From: an uncultured Alphaproteobacteria bacterium
GTDB lineage: Bacteria; Pseudomonadota; Alphaproteobacteria; Micavibrionales; Micavibrionaceae
Direction: 5' to 3'
Assembly (NCBI GenBank): GCA_937128575.1
Contig: CAKZMN010000326.1
Coordinates: 1-5,481, forward strand
DNA: 5,481 bases
Shown here: one piece after another, positions 1-5,481 of the stretch
Layout: every line of letters starts with the position of its first letter
Numbering within the stretch: the stretch's first letter is position 1
The notes under the pieces: generated by a model
Told to the model about the DNA's origin: nothing
The model's input: only the letters and a program-made list of their open reading frames with translations
Databases searched by the model: none
Position numbers and translations under genes: made by a program

Positions 1-658
1 CTGGGTGGTGATTGGGGAATGTGCCATCAATATCTTGATAGAGCAAAACATGTTCACAAGGCAGTATCTCCAACAAACGCATAAGCATCTCACCCGCCGC
101 GCCATTACCATTATCCCACGCAATTTTAAGCGGGCGCTGGTTTGTTAAATCCTTCAGCAGACGCGCTAAATAATCCTCGCGCACATCGCTTGTCTTTTGG
201 CTGCCCTCGCCATTTTCAAAATCAGCATCGGCGGCGAGTTTCCCAATTTCTTGGATAAGCGCGCCATAAACACCTTCCTTGAGCAGCAGCATTTTAAAGC
301 CGTTATAATCCGATGGATTATGCGATCCCGTAATCATAATGCCCGCATCCGCTTCATGATCCTTCACCGCGAAATACAGCATAGGGGAGGGGCCAAGACC
401 AACATTCTCAACCGCGATGCCGCATTCCATCAAACCTTTGATTAAATGCTCCGCAAAAATGGGGGAGGTCGCGCGGCCATCATAGCCAACACAAACGGTT
501 TCCCCGCCGCGCCTGCGTACAAATGTGCCAAAGGCACGGCCAAGATAATAGGCATCTGTTTCAGATAAGTTTTTGTCTATTTGGCCGCGAATATCATATT
601 CACGCAAAATGGTCGGGGCAAAGACATGCCCATTTTCAGAAGAGTCTTTAGCCAGCAT
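1..658 (-). CDS. Phosphomannomutase/phosphoglucomutase, N-terminal 219 residues (cut by left edge)
   Basis: Cytoplasmic enzyme of the alpha-D-phosphohexomutase family (AlgC/ManB type), which interconverts the 6- and 1-phosphates of mannose and/or glucose. Seen: EYDIRG at residues 20-25, GYDGR at 58-62, the active-site loop TGSHNP with the phosphorylated serine at residue 112, DNGNG at 182-186, and DGTFPNHHP at 211-219 just before the edge. This covers domain I and the start of domain II. The metal-binding DGDGDR-type loop and the C-terminal substrate domain lie outside. Family members are about 450-500 residues, so slightly under half is present. The ATG at 658 is the only possible start, because an in-frame stop lies nine bases upstream. 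It sits inside the end of galU (11-base overlap), with a weak GAAG ribosome site within galU. Whether it prefers mannose or glucose cannot be read from this half, so no symbol is given. Confidence 0.95.
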   Translation of the reverse strand, partial: MLAKDSSENGHVFAPTILREYDIRGQIDKNLSETDAYYLGRAFGTFVRRRGGETVCVGYDGRATSPIFAEHLIKGLMECGIAVENVGLGPSPMLYFAVKDHEADAGIMITGSHNPSDYNGFKMLLLKEGVYGALIQEIGKLAADADFENGEGSQKTSDVREDYLARLLKDLTNQRPLKIAWDNGNGAAGEMLMRLLEILPCEHVLLYQDIDGTFPNHHP

Positions 659-1538
659 GCTTCTTCACAATCTCGGCGACATCTGCGCCAATATCACTAT
701 CGCTCATGCCATAGGCGATGTTGGCCTCGATGAAACCAAGGCGGCCGCCACAATCAAAGTGATCACCCGCAAAGCGTAAGCCATGGAAGGGTTGCGTCCC
801 AATCAGGCGCGCCATCGCGTCAGTAAGCTGAATTTCACCGCCTGCGCCCGTTTCAAACGCGGATAGATGGTCAAATACTTCGGGCTGTAAAATATAACGG
901 CCAATAACCGATAGAGTGGAGGGGGCGTCTGCGGGCTTTGGTTTCTCCACTAAACCGTTAACCGCAACCGTGTTTCCATCTTCTATGCCAATATCGACGA
1001 TACCGTATTTAGAGGTTTCCTCGCGCGGCACATCCTTTACCGCAATCACATTGCCGCCATGATTGTTATAAGTATCAATCATCTGCGATAGACAGCCCTG
1101 CTTGTAATTCACCAAATCATCGGGCAGTAAAATCGCAAAGGGCTCATCCCCCACCAGCTTTTTAGCGCACCATATAGCGTGGCCGAGGCCGAGTGGCTTG
1201 GGCTGGCGCGTAAGGAAAAGACTACCCGCCGGCATCTCGGAATCGCGCACCTTGGCCAGCATGTCATGCTTGCCGCGCGCCTCTAATGTTTGCTCAAGCT
1301 CGGGCTGAAAATCAAAATGCTCTTCCAGCATTTCTTTGCCGCGACCCGTGACGAATATAAATTCTTCAATGCCCGCCTCGCGCGCTTCTTCGAACACATG
1401 CTGGATTAAAGGCTTGTCATTAATAGGCAGCATTTCCTTAGGCATGGCCTTGGTCGCGGGTAAAAAACGCGTACCTAAACCAGCAACGGGAAAAACAGCC
1501 TTGCGAACGGGTTTGATATTTGAATTCTGATTAGACAT
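648..1538 (-). CDS. galU: UTP--glucose-1-phosphate uridylyltransferase (UDP-glucose pyrophosphorylase)
   Basis: Makes UDP-glucose and pyrophosphate from UTP and glucose-1-phosphate in the cytoplasm, for exopolysaccharide, lipopolysaccharide core and osmoregulated glucans. The 296-residue product has the full usual length. Seen: nucleotide-binding signature GLGTRFLPATK (residues 20-30) followed by MPKEMLP (32-38); RQPKPLGLGHA around 111-121; LLPDD (137-141), supplying the metal/nucleotide aspartate; VEKPKP (197-202) with the conserved lysine 199; GEIQLTDA (234-241); and FDCGGRLGF near 261-269. The start at 1538 leaves only ten residues before the conserved core, as in relatives, but no good Shine-Dalgarno precedes it (only a weak AGCAG). 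It is first in a minus-strand operon with the overlapping hexomutase, which can make its substrate. Divergent from pepP. Closely related nucleotidyltransferases exist, but the motif set fits GalU. Confidence 0.97.
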   Translation of the reverse strand: MSNQNSNIKPVRKAVFPVAGLGTRFLPATKAMPKEMLPINDKPLIQHVFEEAREAGIEEFIFVTGRGKEMLEEHFDFQPELEQTLEARGKHDMLAKVRDSEMPAGSLFLTRQPKPLGLGHAIWCAKKLVGDEPFAILLPDDLVNYKQGCLSQMIDTYNNHGGNVIAVKDVPREETSKYGIVDIGIEDGNTVAVNGLVEKPKPADAPSTLSVIGRYILQPEVFDHLSAFETGAGGEIQLTDAMARLIGTQPFHGLRFAGDHFDCGGRLGFIEANIAYGMSDSDIGADVAEIVKKHAG

Positions 1539-1645
1539 GAAAAACTGCTACTTATTTGATCTGTATACAAGTTTTCGCATTTTTTAACATGGTTTTCAAG
1601 CGATGCTTGGCTTATGTTTGATAGGTAAGCCTTAAGGATAAAATA
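1539..1645. promoter_or_regulatory. Divergent spacer between galU and pepP
   Basis: These 107 bases must hold promoters for both galU (minus) and pepP (plus). A TATACA hexamer reads in both directions around the palindrome GTATAC (1563-1568) and is a possible -10 element. No -35 element at correct spacing is convincing on either strand, so I do not call exact promoters. For pepP, AAGGA at 1634-1638, seven bases before the ATG, is a good ribosome binding site. A perfect inverted repeat, GGCTTA (1609-1614) and TAAGCC (1626-1631) with an 11-base loop, ends three bases before that ribosome site. Confidence 0.5.
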
Positions 1646-3400
1646 ATGAGCAATAAACCGGATTACATAGATAGAGTTCAAAAACTGCGCGCCTTAATGG
1701 CGAAGCAGGGCGTGCAGGGCTTTATTGTGCCCCGCGCGGACGAGTGGCAAGGCGAGTTTGTCGCCGAATATGCGGAGCGCCTGAGATGGCTCACCGGCTT
1801 TACTGGCTCGGGTGGCGCGGCGGTTGTGCTAGAAGGCGCCGCGATGCTGCTCACTGATAGCCGTTATACCCTGCAAGCCGCAGCTGAGGTGGATACAGAT
1901 ATATTTGAAGTGGTCAATGTCGTTGAAACGCCTATGGCAAAATGGCTGGCCGAGCATTGCGGCGAAAAAACTGTTGTCGCATATGACGCCCGCCTGCACA
2001 CGCCTGACCAGTTAGAAAAATTACGCGCAGAAGGTTTAACCCTGCGCGCGGTTGATAATTTGATTGATGCGCTGTGGGATGATCAGCCCACTCCACCCCA
2101 AAGCGAAGTAAGGCTCTTCCCCGAGCATATTGCCGGACGTAGTGCGCAGGAAAAATGCACAGCGGTTGGTGAGGCGCTGCGCAGTGAAGGACTAGAGCGC
2201 TTTATTGTAACATTGCCCGATTCAATTGCTTGGCTACTGAATATTCGCGGGCAAGATACGGCTTACATTCCGGTGGCTCTATCTTATTTGATCATTGATC
2301 AAAGCGGCGCCGTAACGTGGTTTATCGACCCTATGCGCGTACCAGAAAATGTGCAGGCGCATTTGAGACCGCAGGTAAATATTGTGAAACCTAGCGAAAT
2401 GGAAGCCACTTTATCCAATTTGCCAAAGGGTGAAAAAATAGGAATAGACCCAAAGCATAGCGCCGAATGGTTTAATATCGTTTTGAAAAAGGCGGGGGCT
2501 GAAATTTGTCCGCTCAAAGATCCATGTATCATGCCCAAATCCCTGAAAACACCGCAGGAGCAAAAGGCCATTAGGCAAGCGCACGTAACGGACGCCGTAG
2601 CGCTAGTTAAGTTTTTAGCGTGGATTGATTGTGCGCATTCTCTTGAAGATATAACGGAGATGAGCGCCGCCGCGCGCCTGCGCGAATTTAGAGCGCAAAG
2701 CGATGAGTTTTTAGGCAGCAGCTTCCCAACCATTTCTGGATTCGGGGCTAATGGCGCAATTGTTCATTACCGCGCCAAACCACACACCGATACAAAAGTC
2801 ACGGGAGATAGCCTGTTGCTCGTGGATAGTGGCGCACAATATCAGGGCGGCACAACGGACATTACGCGCACCATTTTGATTGGTGCGCCAAGCGATGAAA
2901 TGAAAGAGATCTTTACCCGCGTTTTAATGGGGCATATTGATGTCGCCAGAGCCGAGTTCGCAAAAGGCACGCTGGGTAAAGACATAGATGCATTGGCGCG
3001 CGCGCCTTTGAAGGAAGTCGGACAAGACTTTGCGCACGGCACTGGGCATGGCGTTGGTTGTTATCTTGCTGTGCATGAAGAGGCGGCAAATTTATCGCCA
3101 AGAGGGGAAGCGGCGCTGCAGGTAGGTATGCTCATTTCTAATGAACCAGGGTATTACAAGGAAGGTGAGTACGGCATTCGCATTGAAAATTTGGTTCTGG
3201 TTGAACCGCGTGGTGATAAGCTAGGTTTCGAAACGGTAAGCTTTGCGCCTATTGATCAGCGTTTAATCGTCACCGACATGCTCTCCAGCGCGCAGCGCAC
3301 ATGGCTAAATGAGTATCACGCGCAAGTCTTGGGAAAGATCAGCAAATATTTGGATGGCGATGATAAGGCGTGGTTAAGCCGCGCAACCCAAGCTCTATAG
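1646..3400 (+). CDS. pepP: Xaa-Pro aminopeptidase (aminopeptidase P, M24B family, long three-domain form)
   Basis: Cytoplasmic metallopeptidase that removes the N-terminal residue from peptides whose second residue is proline. The product is 584 residues, matching the long form (about 600) common in alphaproteobacteria and eukaryotes (XPNPEP1-like) rather than the roughly 440-residue E. coli type. N-terminal creatinase-like domain at about 8-140, with PRADE (29-33) and LTGFTGS (49-55); second creatinase-like domain at about 155-310; pita-bread catalytic domain at about 312-530; C-terminal tail to 584. By family comparison the dinuclear metal ligands are Asp394, Asp405, His468, Glu500 and Glu514, and the likely proton-relay or substrate histidines are His374, His464 and His477. 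All are present, so the enzyme should be active. No signal peptide is seen. Start ATG 1646 has AAGGA seven bases upstream. It converges on the exported-protein gene with a 6-base overlap. Confidence 0.96.
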   Translation: MSNKPDYIDRVQKLRALMAKQGVQGFIVPRADEWQGEFVAEYAERLRWLTGFTGSGGAAVVLEGAAMLLTDSRYTLQAAAEVDTDIFEVVNVVETPMAKWLAEHCGEKTVVAYDARLHTPDQLEKLRAEGLTLRAVDNLIDALWDDQPTPPQSEVRLFPEHIAGRSAQEKCTAVGEALRSEGLERFIVTLPDSIAWLLNIRGQDTAYIPVALSYLIIDQSGAVTWFIDPMRVPENVQAHLRPQVNIVKPSEMEATLSNLPKGEKIGIDPKHSAEWFNIVLKKAGAEICPLKDPCIMPKSLKTPQEQKAIRQAHVTDAVALVKFLAWIDCAHSLEDITEMSAAARLREFRAQSDEFLGSSFPTISGFGANGAIVHYRAKPHTDTKVTGDSLLLVDSGAQYQGGTTDITRTILIGAPSDEMKEIFTRVLMGHIDVARAEFAKGTLGKDIDALARAPLKEVGQDFAHGTGHGVGCYLAVHEEAANLSPRGEAALQVGMLISNEPGYYKEGEYGIRIENLVLVEPRGDKLGFETVSFAPIDQRLIVTDMLSSAQRTWLNEYHAQVLGKISKYLDGDDKAWLSRATQAL

Positions 3401-3409
3401 CTTGTTTTT
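3389..3409 (+). terminator. Possible intrinsic terminator of pepP, overlapping its stop codon
   Basis: Six-base perfect stem CAAGCT (3389-3394) and AGCTTG (3399-3404) with a four-base CTAT loop, followed directly by five Ts (3405-3409). The pepP stop codon is at 3398-3400, so the hairpin straddles it and also encodes the last codons and stop of the opposite gene. The stem is short, with only three G-C pairs, so efficiency may be modest. On the minus strand no T tract follows, so it would serve pepP only. Confidence 0.4.
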
Positions 3410-4603
3410 AACTTCTTCTTCATCAACAAACTCAAGTTCTTCATCGGGCACTTGAATATATTCACGCTCTTCTTTTTCTTTCAGAATTTTATACTCCGCC
3501 GCCATTTGCGGGTGGAACAATGTATGCGCCAGCAAGTTGCGTGTGAAGGATGATTGCATCAAAGGCTTTGTCGCAATCAACTCTTGAACCATAAGATAGG
3601 TGTCGGCGAATACTGCGCGAATGCGTACGGCATTTGCCGGTTGTGATTTGGAACCCTTTGATACAAAAAACGTAGTCTCCAATACAGGAAAGCCATCTGG
3701 GCTTTGCATAGTGTTAAAGGAGATATCAACTGGGTTCTTGATATATCTTTGGATGTGTTTGCTCATGATTAAATATTTTGCAGCCTTAAAGTTAATCACT
3801 TGCTTGGTTGTGTGGCCGGATATTTTGTAAAGAATTTTACTGTTTCGCACAGGGTCATTCACAATCAGGCTAACACTTTCTGTATCGTCCTCAGACTCAA
3901 TTTTAGGCTCTGCTGTAACATAAGGCTTTAGTTTTGGAGGAAACAAAGCGCTAAATATTTTGCGCGGAGATGTGACCTCAACCCATTCATCAATGATATT
4001 GCCTTCGGTTCTAGTGTTACCTCTTTTTAAAAGCATTGAATTGAAGAAGTCTTGAGAGCGCAGAGAAAATGCGCCTTGATCGGAGGATAGTAAGATTTGT
4101 TGAATTTTGGAGGTGTCAGAATATAGTATTTTAGCACGTAGCGCCTGAAGGCCAAGCTCTTCGTCTCTATAAGTCATATAAATTTCACCACCCGGAACGC
4201 GGTCATAATATTTCTTTTCTTTGTTCTTTAGGAGAGCATTTTTAGAGCGATAAAACTCAATGTATTTATTAAGTTCATAATCGATCAAAAAGTTTTTTTC
4301 TTCCGGGGTTAGCGCGGGGCCAATCGTTTGGTCGTGCTGAATAATGTAGTTTTTTACATTATCTTTGAATGGCCTTTGATCAATCTCCGAAGATAGTTTT
4401 TCGGTGTTCAAAACAGTTTCGTTGCTGATACGAAATGTTTTGCGCTCGGACGTGTTGGTTTCCGGGGCTTTGGTTTGAAACAAACCAGACTGAGAAAAAT
4501 AGGGCACCATTTCATCACTAGCGGCCATTAGGGGGGCGCTCATGAAACAGAAAGCCATAATAAGGGCGCTAAACAAAGAGAAGCATTTAATGTGATGATA
4601 CAT
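3395..4603 (-). CDS. Exported protein of unknown function, 402 residues
   Basis: I do not recognise a family. Seen: a Sec-type signal peptide, with positive MYHHIK, a hydrophobic core at about residues 7-22, and a likely signal peptidase I site near LMA-AS (after residue 27). The mature part has no other long hydrophobic stretch, so a periplasmic or secreted soluble protein is inferred. Both cysteines (7 and 19) are in the signal peptide and the mature protein has none. No lipobox is evident. The mature region is hydrophilic, with a lysine-rich patch around residues 121-132 and a strongly acidic tail at about 374-400 (DEELEFVDEEE). ATG 4603 gives an intact signal peptide but has no clear ribosome binding site. 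The gene is monocistronic: rpsU upstream on the same strand is closed by a terminator. By eye it is more AT-rich than galU and pepP, which could mean transfer or relaxed constraint. Confidence 0.85.
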   Translation of the reverse strand: MYHHIKCFSLFSALIMAFCFMSAPLMAASDEMVPYFSQSGLFQTKAPETNTSERKTFRISNETVLNTEKLSSEIDQRPFKDNVKNYIIQHDQTIGPALTPEEKNFLIDYELNKYIEFYRSKNALLKNKEKKYYDRVPGGEIYMTYRDEELGLQALRAKILYSDTSKIQQILLSSDQGAFSLRSQDFFNSMLLKRGNTRTEGNIIDEWVEVTSPRKIFSALFPPKLKPYVTAEPKIESEDDTESVSLIVNDPVRNSKILYKISGHTTKQVINFKAAKYLIMSKHIQRYIKNPVDISFNTMQSPDGFPVLETTFFVSKGSKSQPANAVRIRAVFADTYLMVQELIATKPLMQSSFTRNLLAHTLFHPQMAAEYKILKEKEEREYIQVPDEELEFVDEEEVKNKL

Positions 4604-4660
4604 GAAAAAATAACCAGATGGGTGAATGAATAAAACCTCAACCTCAATGGTAACATAACT

Positions 4661-4689
4661 ATTTTACTCTGAACAATCCGTTGCTCCAA
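4661..4689 (-). promoter_or_regulatory. Candidate promoter of the exported-protein gene
   Basis: Read on the minus strand: a -35-like TTGGAG (plus positions 4684-4689), a 17-base spacer, then TAAAAT (4661-4666), which matches the -10 consensus at five of six positions. The -35 matches only in its TTG. It would give a leader of about 50 bases before ATG 4603. It lies just downstream of the rpsU terminator, which is where an independent promoter for this gene would be expected. Confidence 0.35.
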
Positions 4690-4715
4690 TTTATATAGGG
4701 AAGGCATTGGGCAAC

Positions 4716-4745
4716 AAAAAACCGCTGAAAATATCAGCGGCTTTT
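4716..4745 (-). terminator. Intrinsic terminator of rpsU
   Basis: Perfect seven-base stem CCGCTGA / TCAGCGG (plus 4722-4728 and 4734-4740) with a five-base loop. On the minus strand it is followed by six Ts (plus As at 4716-4721). The stem can extend by a G-T pair and A-T pairs. It begins about 30 bases after the rpsU stop codon and separates rpsU from the exported-protein gene on the same strand. In the plus direction it is followed by CTTTTATATT, so it might also work weakly in reverse. Confidence 0.85.
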
Positions 4746-4774
4746 ATATTCTTTAATTTAGATGCAAATAGCTT

Positions 4775-4981
4775 CTAGAAGCCATCGCGATCGCGACGTT
4801 TACGATCAAGCTTACGGCAACGACGAATAGACTCGGCTTCTTCGCGTGCTTTCTTCTCTGACGGCTTTTCATAGTGACGACGAAGTTTCATCTCACGAAA
4901 AATACCCTCGCGCTGCATTTTCTTTTTCAGCACTTTCAGAGCTTGCTCTACGTTATTGTCTCTAACATTAACACTGACCAC
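4775..4981 (-). CDS. rpsU: 30S ribosomal protein bS21
   Basis: Small-subunit ribosomal protein located near the 3' end of 16S rRNA, which helps translation initiation. The 68-residue product carries the typical core [20 protein letters not shown] (about residues 6-25) followed by [20 protein letters not shown], with a very basic C-terminal third ending in RDRDGF. The length is normal for alphaproteobacteria. The start is a GTG at 4981: it has AAGGGG eight bases upstream, and the product then begins (M)VSVNVRDNN as in relatives. An open frame continues upstream to an ATG at 5089, but that would add 36 hydrophobic residues absent from S21 and would read through the ribosome binding site. Standing alone, it is not next to dnaG/rpoD as in enterobacteria. 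Confidence 0.96.
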   Translation of the reverse strand: MVSVNVRDNNVEQALKVLKKKMQREGIFREMKLRRHYEKPSEKKAREEAESIRRCRKLDRKRRDRDGF

Positions 4982-4989
4982 AGTGTTCA

Positions 4990-5003
4990 CCCCTTTCAAA
5001 AGG
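4990..5003 (-). promoter_or_regulatory. rpsU ribosome binding site, inside a small hairpin
   Basis: AAGGGG (plus 4990-4995, read on the minus strand) lies eight bases before the GTG start and decides that start. Directly upstream, CCTT (5000-5003) can pair with AAGG (4992-4995) around a TTGA loop. This would partly cover the ribosome site. The stem is only four to five base pairs, so any regulatory effect is inference. Confidence 0.6.
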
Positions 5004-5015
5004 TTTAGATTTGAT

Positions 5016-5039
5016 AAAAAAGCCCGCAAATAAGCGAGC
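5016..5039 (-). terminator. Terminator-like hairpin in the rpsU leader (possible attenuator)
   Basis: On the minus strand GCTCGC (plus 5034-5039) pairs with GCGGGC (5022-5027). The stem has six pairs including one G-T, with a six-base TTATTT loop, and six Ts follow at once (plus As 5016-5021). It has the form of an intrinsic terminator but lies about 35 bases upstream of the rpsU start. No minus-strand gene is visible upstream, because aqpZ points the other way. The simplest readings are a transcription attenuator in the rpsU leader or a block against antisense transcription from within aqpZ. Confidence 0.55.
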
Positions 5040-5046
5040 GTGCGTA

Positions 5047-5062
5047 GTGATATCATTATCAC
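5047..5062. repeat. Perfect inverted repeat upstream of rpsU (possible operator)
   Basis: GTGATA (5047-5052) and TATCAC (5057-5062) flank a TCAT centre, making a 16-base palindromic site. On the minus strand it includes GATAATGATA, equal to the first ten bases of the classical Fur box, but the other half of that box is not kept. It could be a regulator site near the rpsU promoter or a leader hairpin. The regulator is unknown. Confidence 0.35.
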
Positions 5063-5115
5063 CAGTAAAAGCAAAGAAAAAATTAACAATGCTGATTTTC
5101 ATACTGGAAGCATAA

Positions 5116-5134
5116 GGTTTTCAGGATGAAAACC
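5116..5134. repeat. Inverted repeat, seven-base arms
   Basis: GGTTTTC (5116-5122) and GAAAACC (5128-5134) are a perfect inverted repeat around AGGAT. No T tract follows in either direction, so it is not an intrinsic terminator. It lies in the rpsU-aqpZ divergent spacer and could be a protein site. Function unknown. Confidence 0.3.
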
Positions 5135-5191
5135 ATAGTTGTGGATCATAATAGGGATGAAGCTGTGGATAGAATTGTGCAGCGCAGCTAG
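5126..5191 (+). CDS. Possible 21-residue small ORF ahead of aqpZ
   Basis: ATG at 5126 opens a frame of 21 codons (MKTIVVDHNRDEAVDRIVQRS) ending at TAG 5189-5191, with AAGG eight bases upstream. The peptide has a plausible mixed charged and hydrophobic composition. It could be a leader peptide, a remnant of a longer gene, or chance. It ends 86 bases before aqpZ and overlaps two DnaA-box-like sites, whose shared GTGGAT falls in frame as Val-Asp both times. Confidence 0.2.
   Translation: MKTIVVDHNRDEAVDRIVQRS
5140..5172 (+). promoter_or_regulatory. Two DnaA-box-like 9-mers
   Basis: TGTGGATCA (5140-5148) and TGTGGATAG (5164-5172) each differ at one position from TGTGGATAA, the reverse complement of the DnaA box TTATCCACA. 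They have the same orientation, starting 24 bases apart. Weaker two-mismatch relatives lie at 5194-5202 (same orientation) and 5056-5064 (opposite). Binding by DnaA is inferred from sequence likeness only. Confidence 0.3.
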
Positions 5192-5277
5192 GTTGTTCAT
5201 AACTCTTATGAGACCCTTTTACTTAAGTCTTGGCCGTTTCTGGTCAAAATCTAAAAACCATTAGAAAGGAATAGGCA

Positions 5278-5481
5278 ATGAAAAAGGAAATTGCTGAATT
5301 TATCGGTACCTTCACACTGGTTCTGTTTGGGTGCGGCGCTGCCGTAATCGCAGGCAGTTCGGTTGGAGTTCTAGGTATAGCGCTAGCATTTGGTTTGGCA
5401 TTAGTGGCCATGGCATACGGGATTGGTCCCGTGTCCGGTTGTCACATTAATCCAGCCGTAAGCTTCGGTGCATATATCGCC
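5278..5481 (+). CDS. aqpZ: Aquaporin Z-type water channel, N-terminal 68 residues (cut by right edge)
   Basis: Inner-membrane channel of the MIP family that lets water cross down an osmotic gradient. Seen: helix 1 at about residues 5-25 with EFIGTF and the GCGAAV segment, helix 2 at about 30-50, then loop B with SGCHINPAV, the first NPA motif at residues 58-60. AqpZ of E. coli has the equivalent motif at 63-65. The second NPA motif and the arginine and aromatic selectivity residues lie beyond the edge. The family is about 230 residues, so under a third is present. The ATG at 5278 is supported by AAGGA at 5266-5270, seven bases upstream. A glycerol facilitator is less likely, since the short N terminus and the SGCHINPAV context fit AqpZ, but the decisive second half is missing. 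Confidence 0.9.
   Translation, partial: MKKEIAEFIGTFTLVLFGCGAAVIAGSSVGVLGIALAFGLALVAMAYGIGPVSGCHINPAVSFGAYIA

Noticed and set aside
197..445. 82-residue plus-strand open frame at the left end
   Set aside because: It is antisense to the conserved hexomutase, including the TGSHNP loop, and has no ribosome site or recognisable content.
1563..1568. GTATAC palindrome as a shared -10 for galU and pepP
   Set aside because: TATACA matches the -10 consensus at only four of six positions and neither direction has a good -35 at 16-18 bases, so it is noted but not called as a promoter.
1475..1681. 68-residue minus-strand frame across the galU-pepP spacer
   Set aside because: It runs through the 5' ends of two firm genes and the divergent promoter region. 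The translation looks like random AT-rich sequence.
2299..2733. 144-residue minus-strand open frame inside pepP
   Set aside because: It lies fully antisense to a well-conserved catalytic region of pepP and its translation shows no family features. The open frame is a by-product of pepP codon use.
4634..4645. Tandem AACCTC duplication before the exported-protein gene
   Set aside because: Only two six-base copies are present. This is too little to call a repeat array or binding site.
4982..5089. Hydrophobic 36-residue N-terminal extension of S21 from ATG 5089
   Set aside because: S21 proteins begin right at the VNVRDNN region. The extension would be membrane-like and would translate the ribosome site and the terminator-like hairpin, so GTG 4981 is the real start.
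1..5481. Search for a mobile, defence, CRISPR or other novel multi-gene system
   Set aside because: Five of the six main genes are recognisable housekeeping or transport genes, and no arrays, integrase, transposase ends or toxin-antitoxin pairs were seen. One orphan exported gene is not enough to claim a system.

Overview
The window looks like chromosomal DNA from an alphaproteobacterium of moderate GC content. The evidence is the sequence character of GalU, the bS21 protein ([20 protein letters not shown] stretch) and the long three-domain Xaa-Pro aminopeptidase, all typical of that class. I cannot name a genus. No tRNA, rRNA, CRISPR array, insertion sequence, integrase or defence gene was seen.

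Left part (1-1538, minus strand): galU, followed by a phosphomannomutase/phosphoglucomutase gene that runs off the left edge. The two overlap by 11 bases, so they form a tight operon. The mutase can supply glucose-1-phosphate and GalU converts it with UTP to UDP-glucose, the entry to surface polysaccharide and lipopolysaccharide sugars.

Middle (1646-4603): pepP on the plus strand diverges from galU across a 107-base spacer. It converges on a 402-codon minus-strand gene for an exported protein of unknown function. The two 3' ends overlap by 6 bases, and a small hairpin with a T tract lies exactly over that junction. The exported-protein gene is clearly more AT-rich than galU and pepP and resembles no family I can name. 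It is the least explained gene here.

Right part (4604-5481): rpsU (bS21) on the minus strand starts at a GTG behind a strong ribosome binding site and ends at a clear intrinsic terminator. That terminator separates it from the exported-protein gene downstream. Its upstream region is unusually structured: a terminator-like hairpin with six Ts, a small hairpin that would cover the ribosome binding site, and a perfect 6-4-6 inverted repeat. The 296-base divergent spacer to aqpZ (plus strand, cut by the right edge after its first NPA motif) also holds two near-consensus DnaA-box-like 9-mers and a 21-codon ORF.

Most of the window is ordinary housekeeping DNA. I see no convincing new multi-gene system. 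The best leads are the orphan exported protein and the structured rpsU leader.
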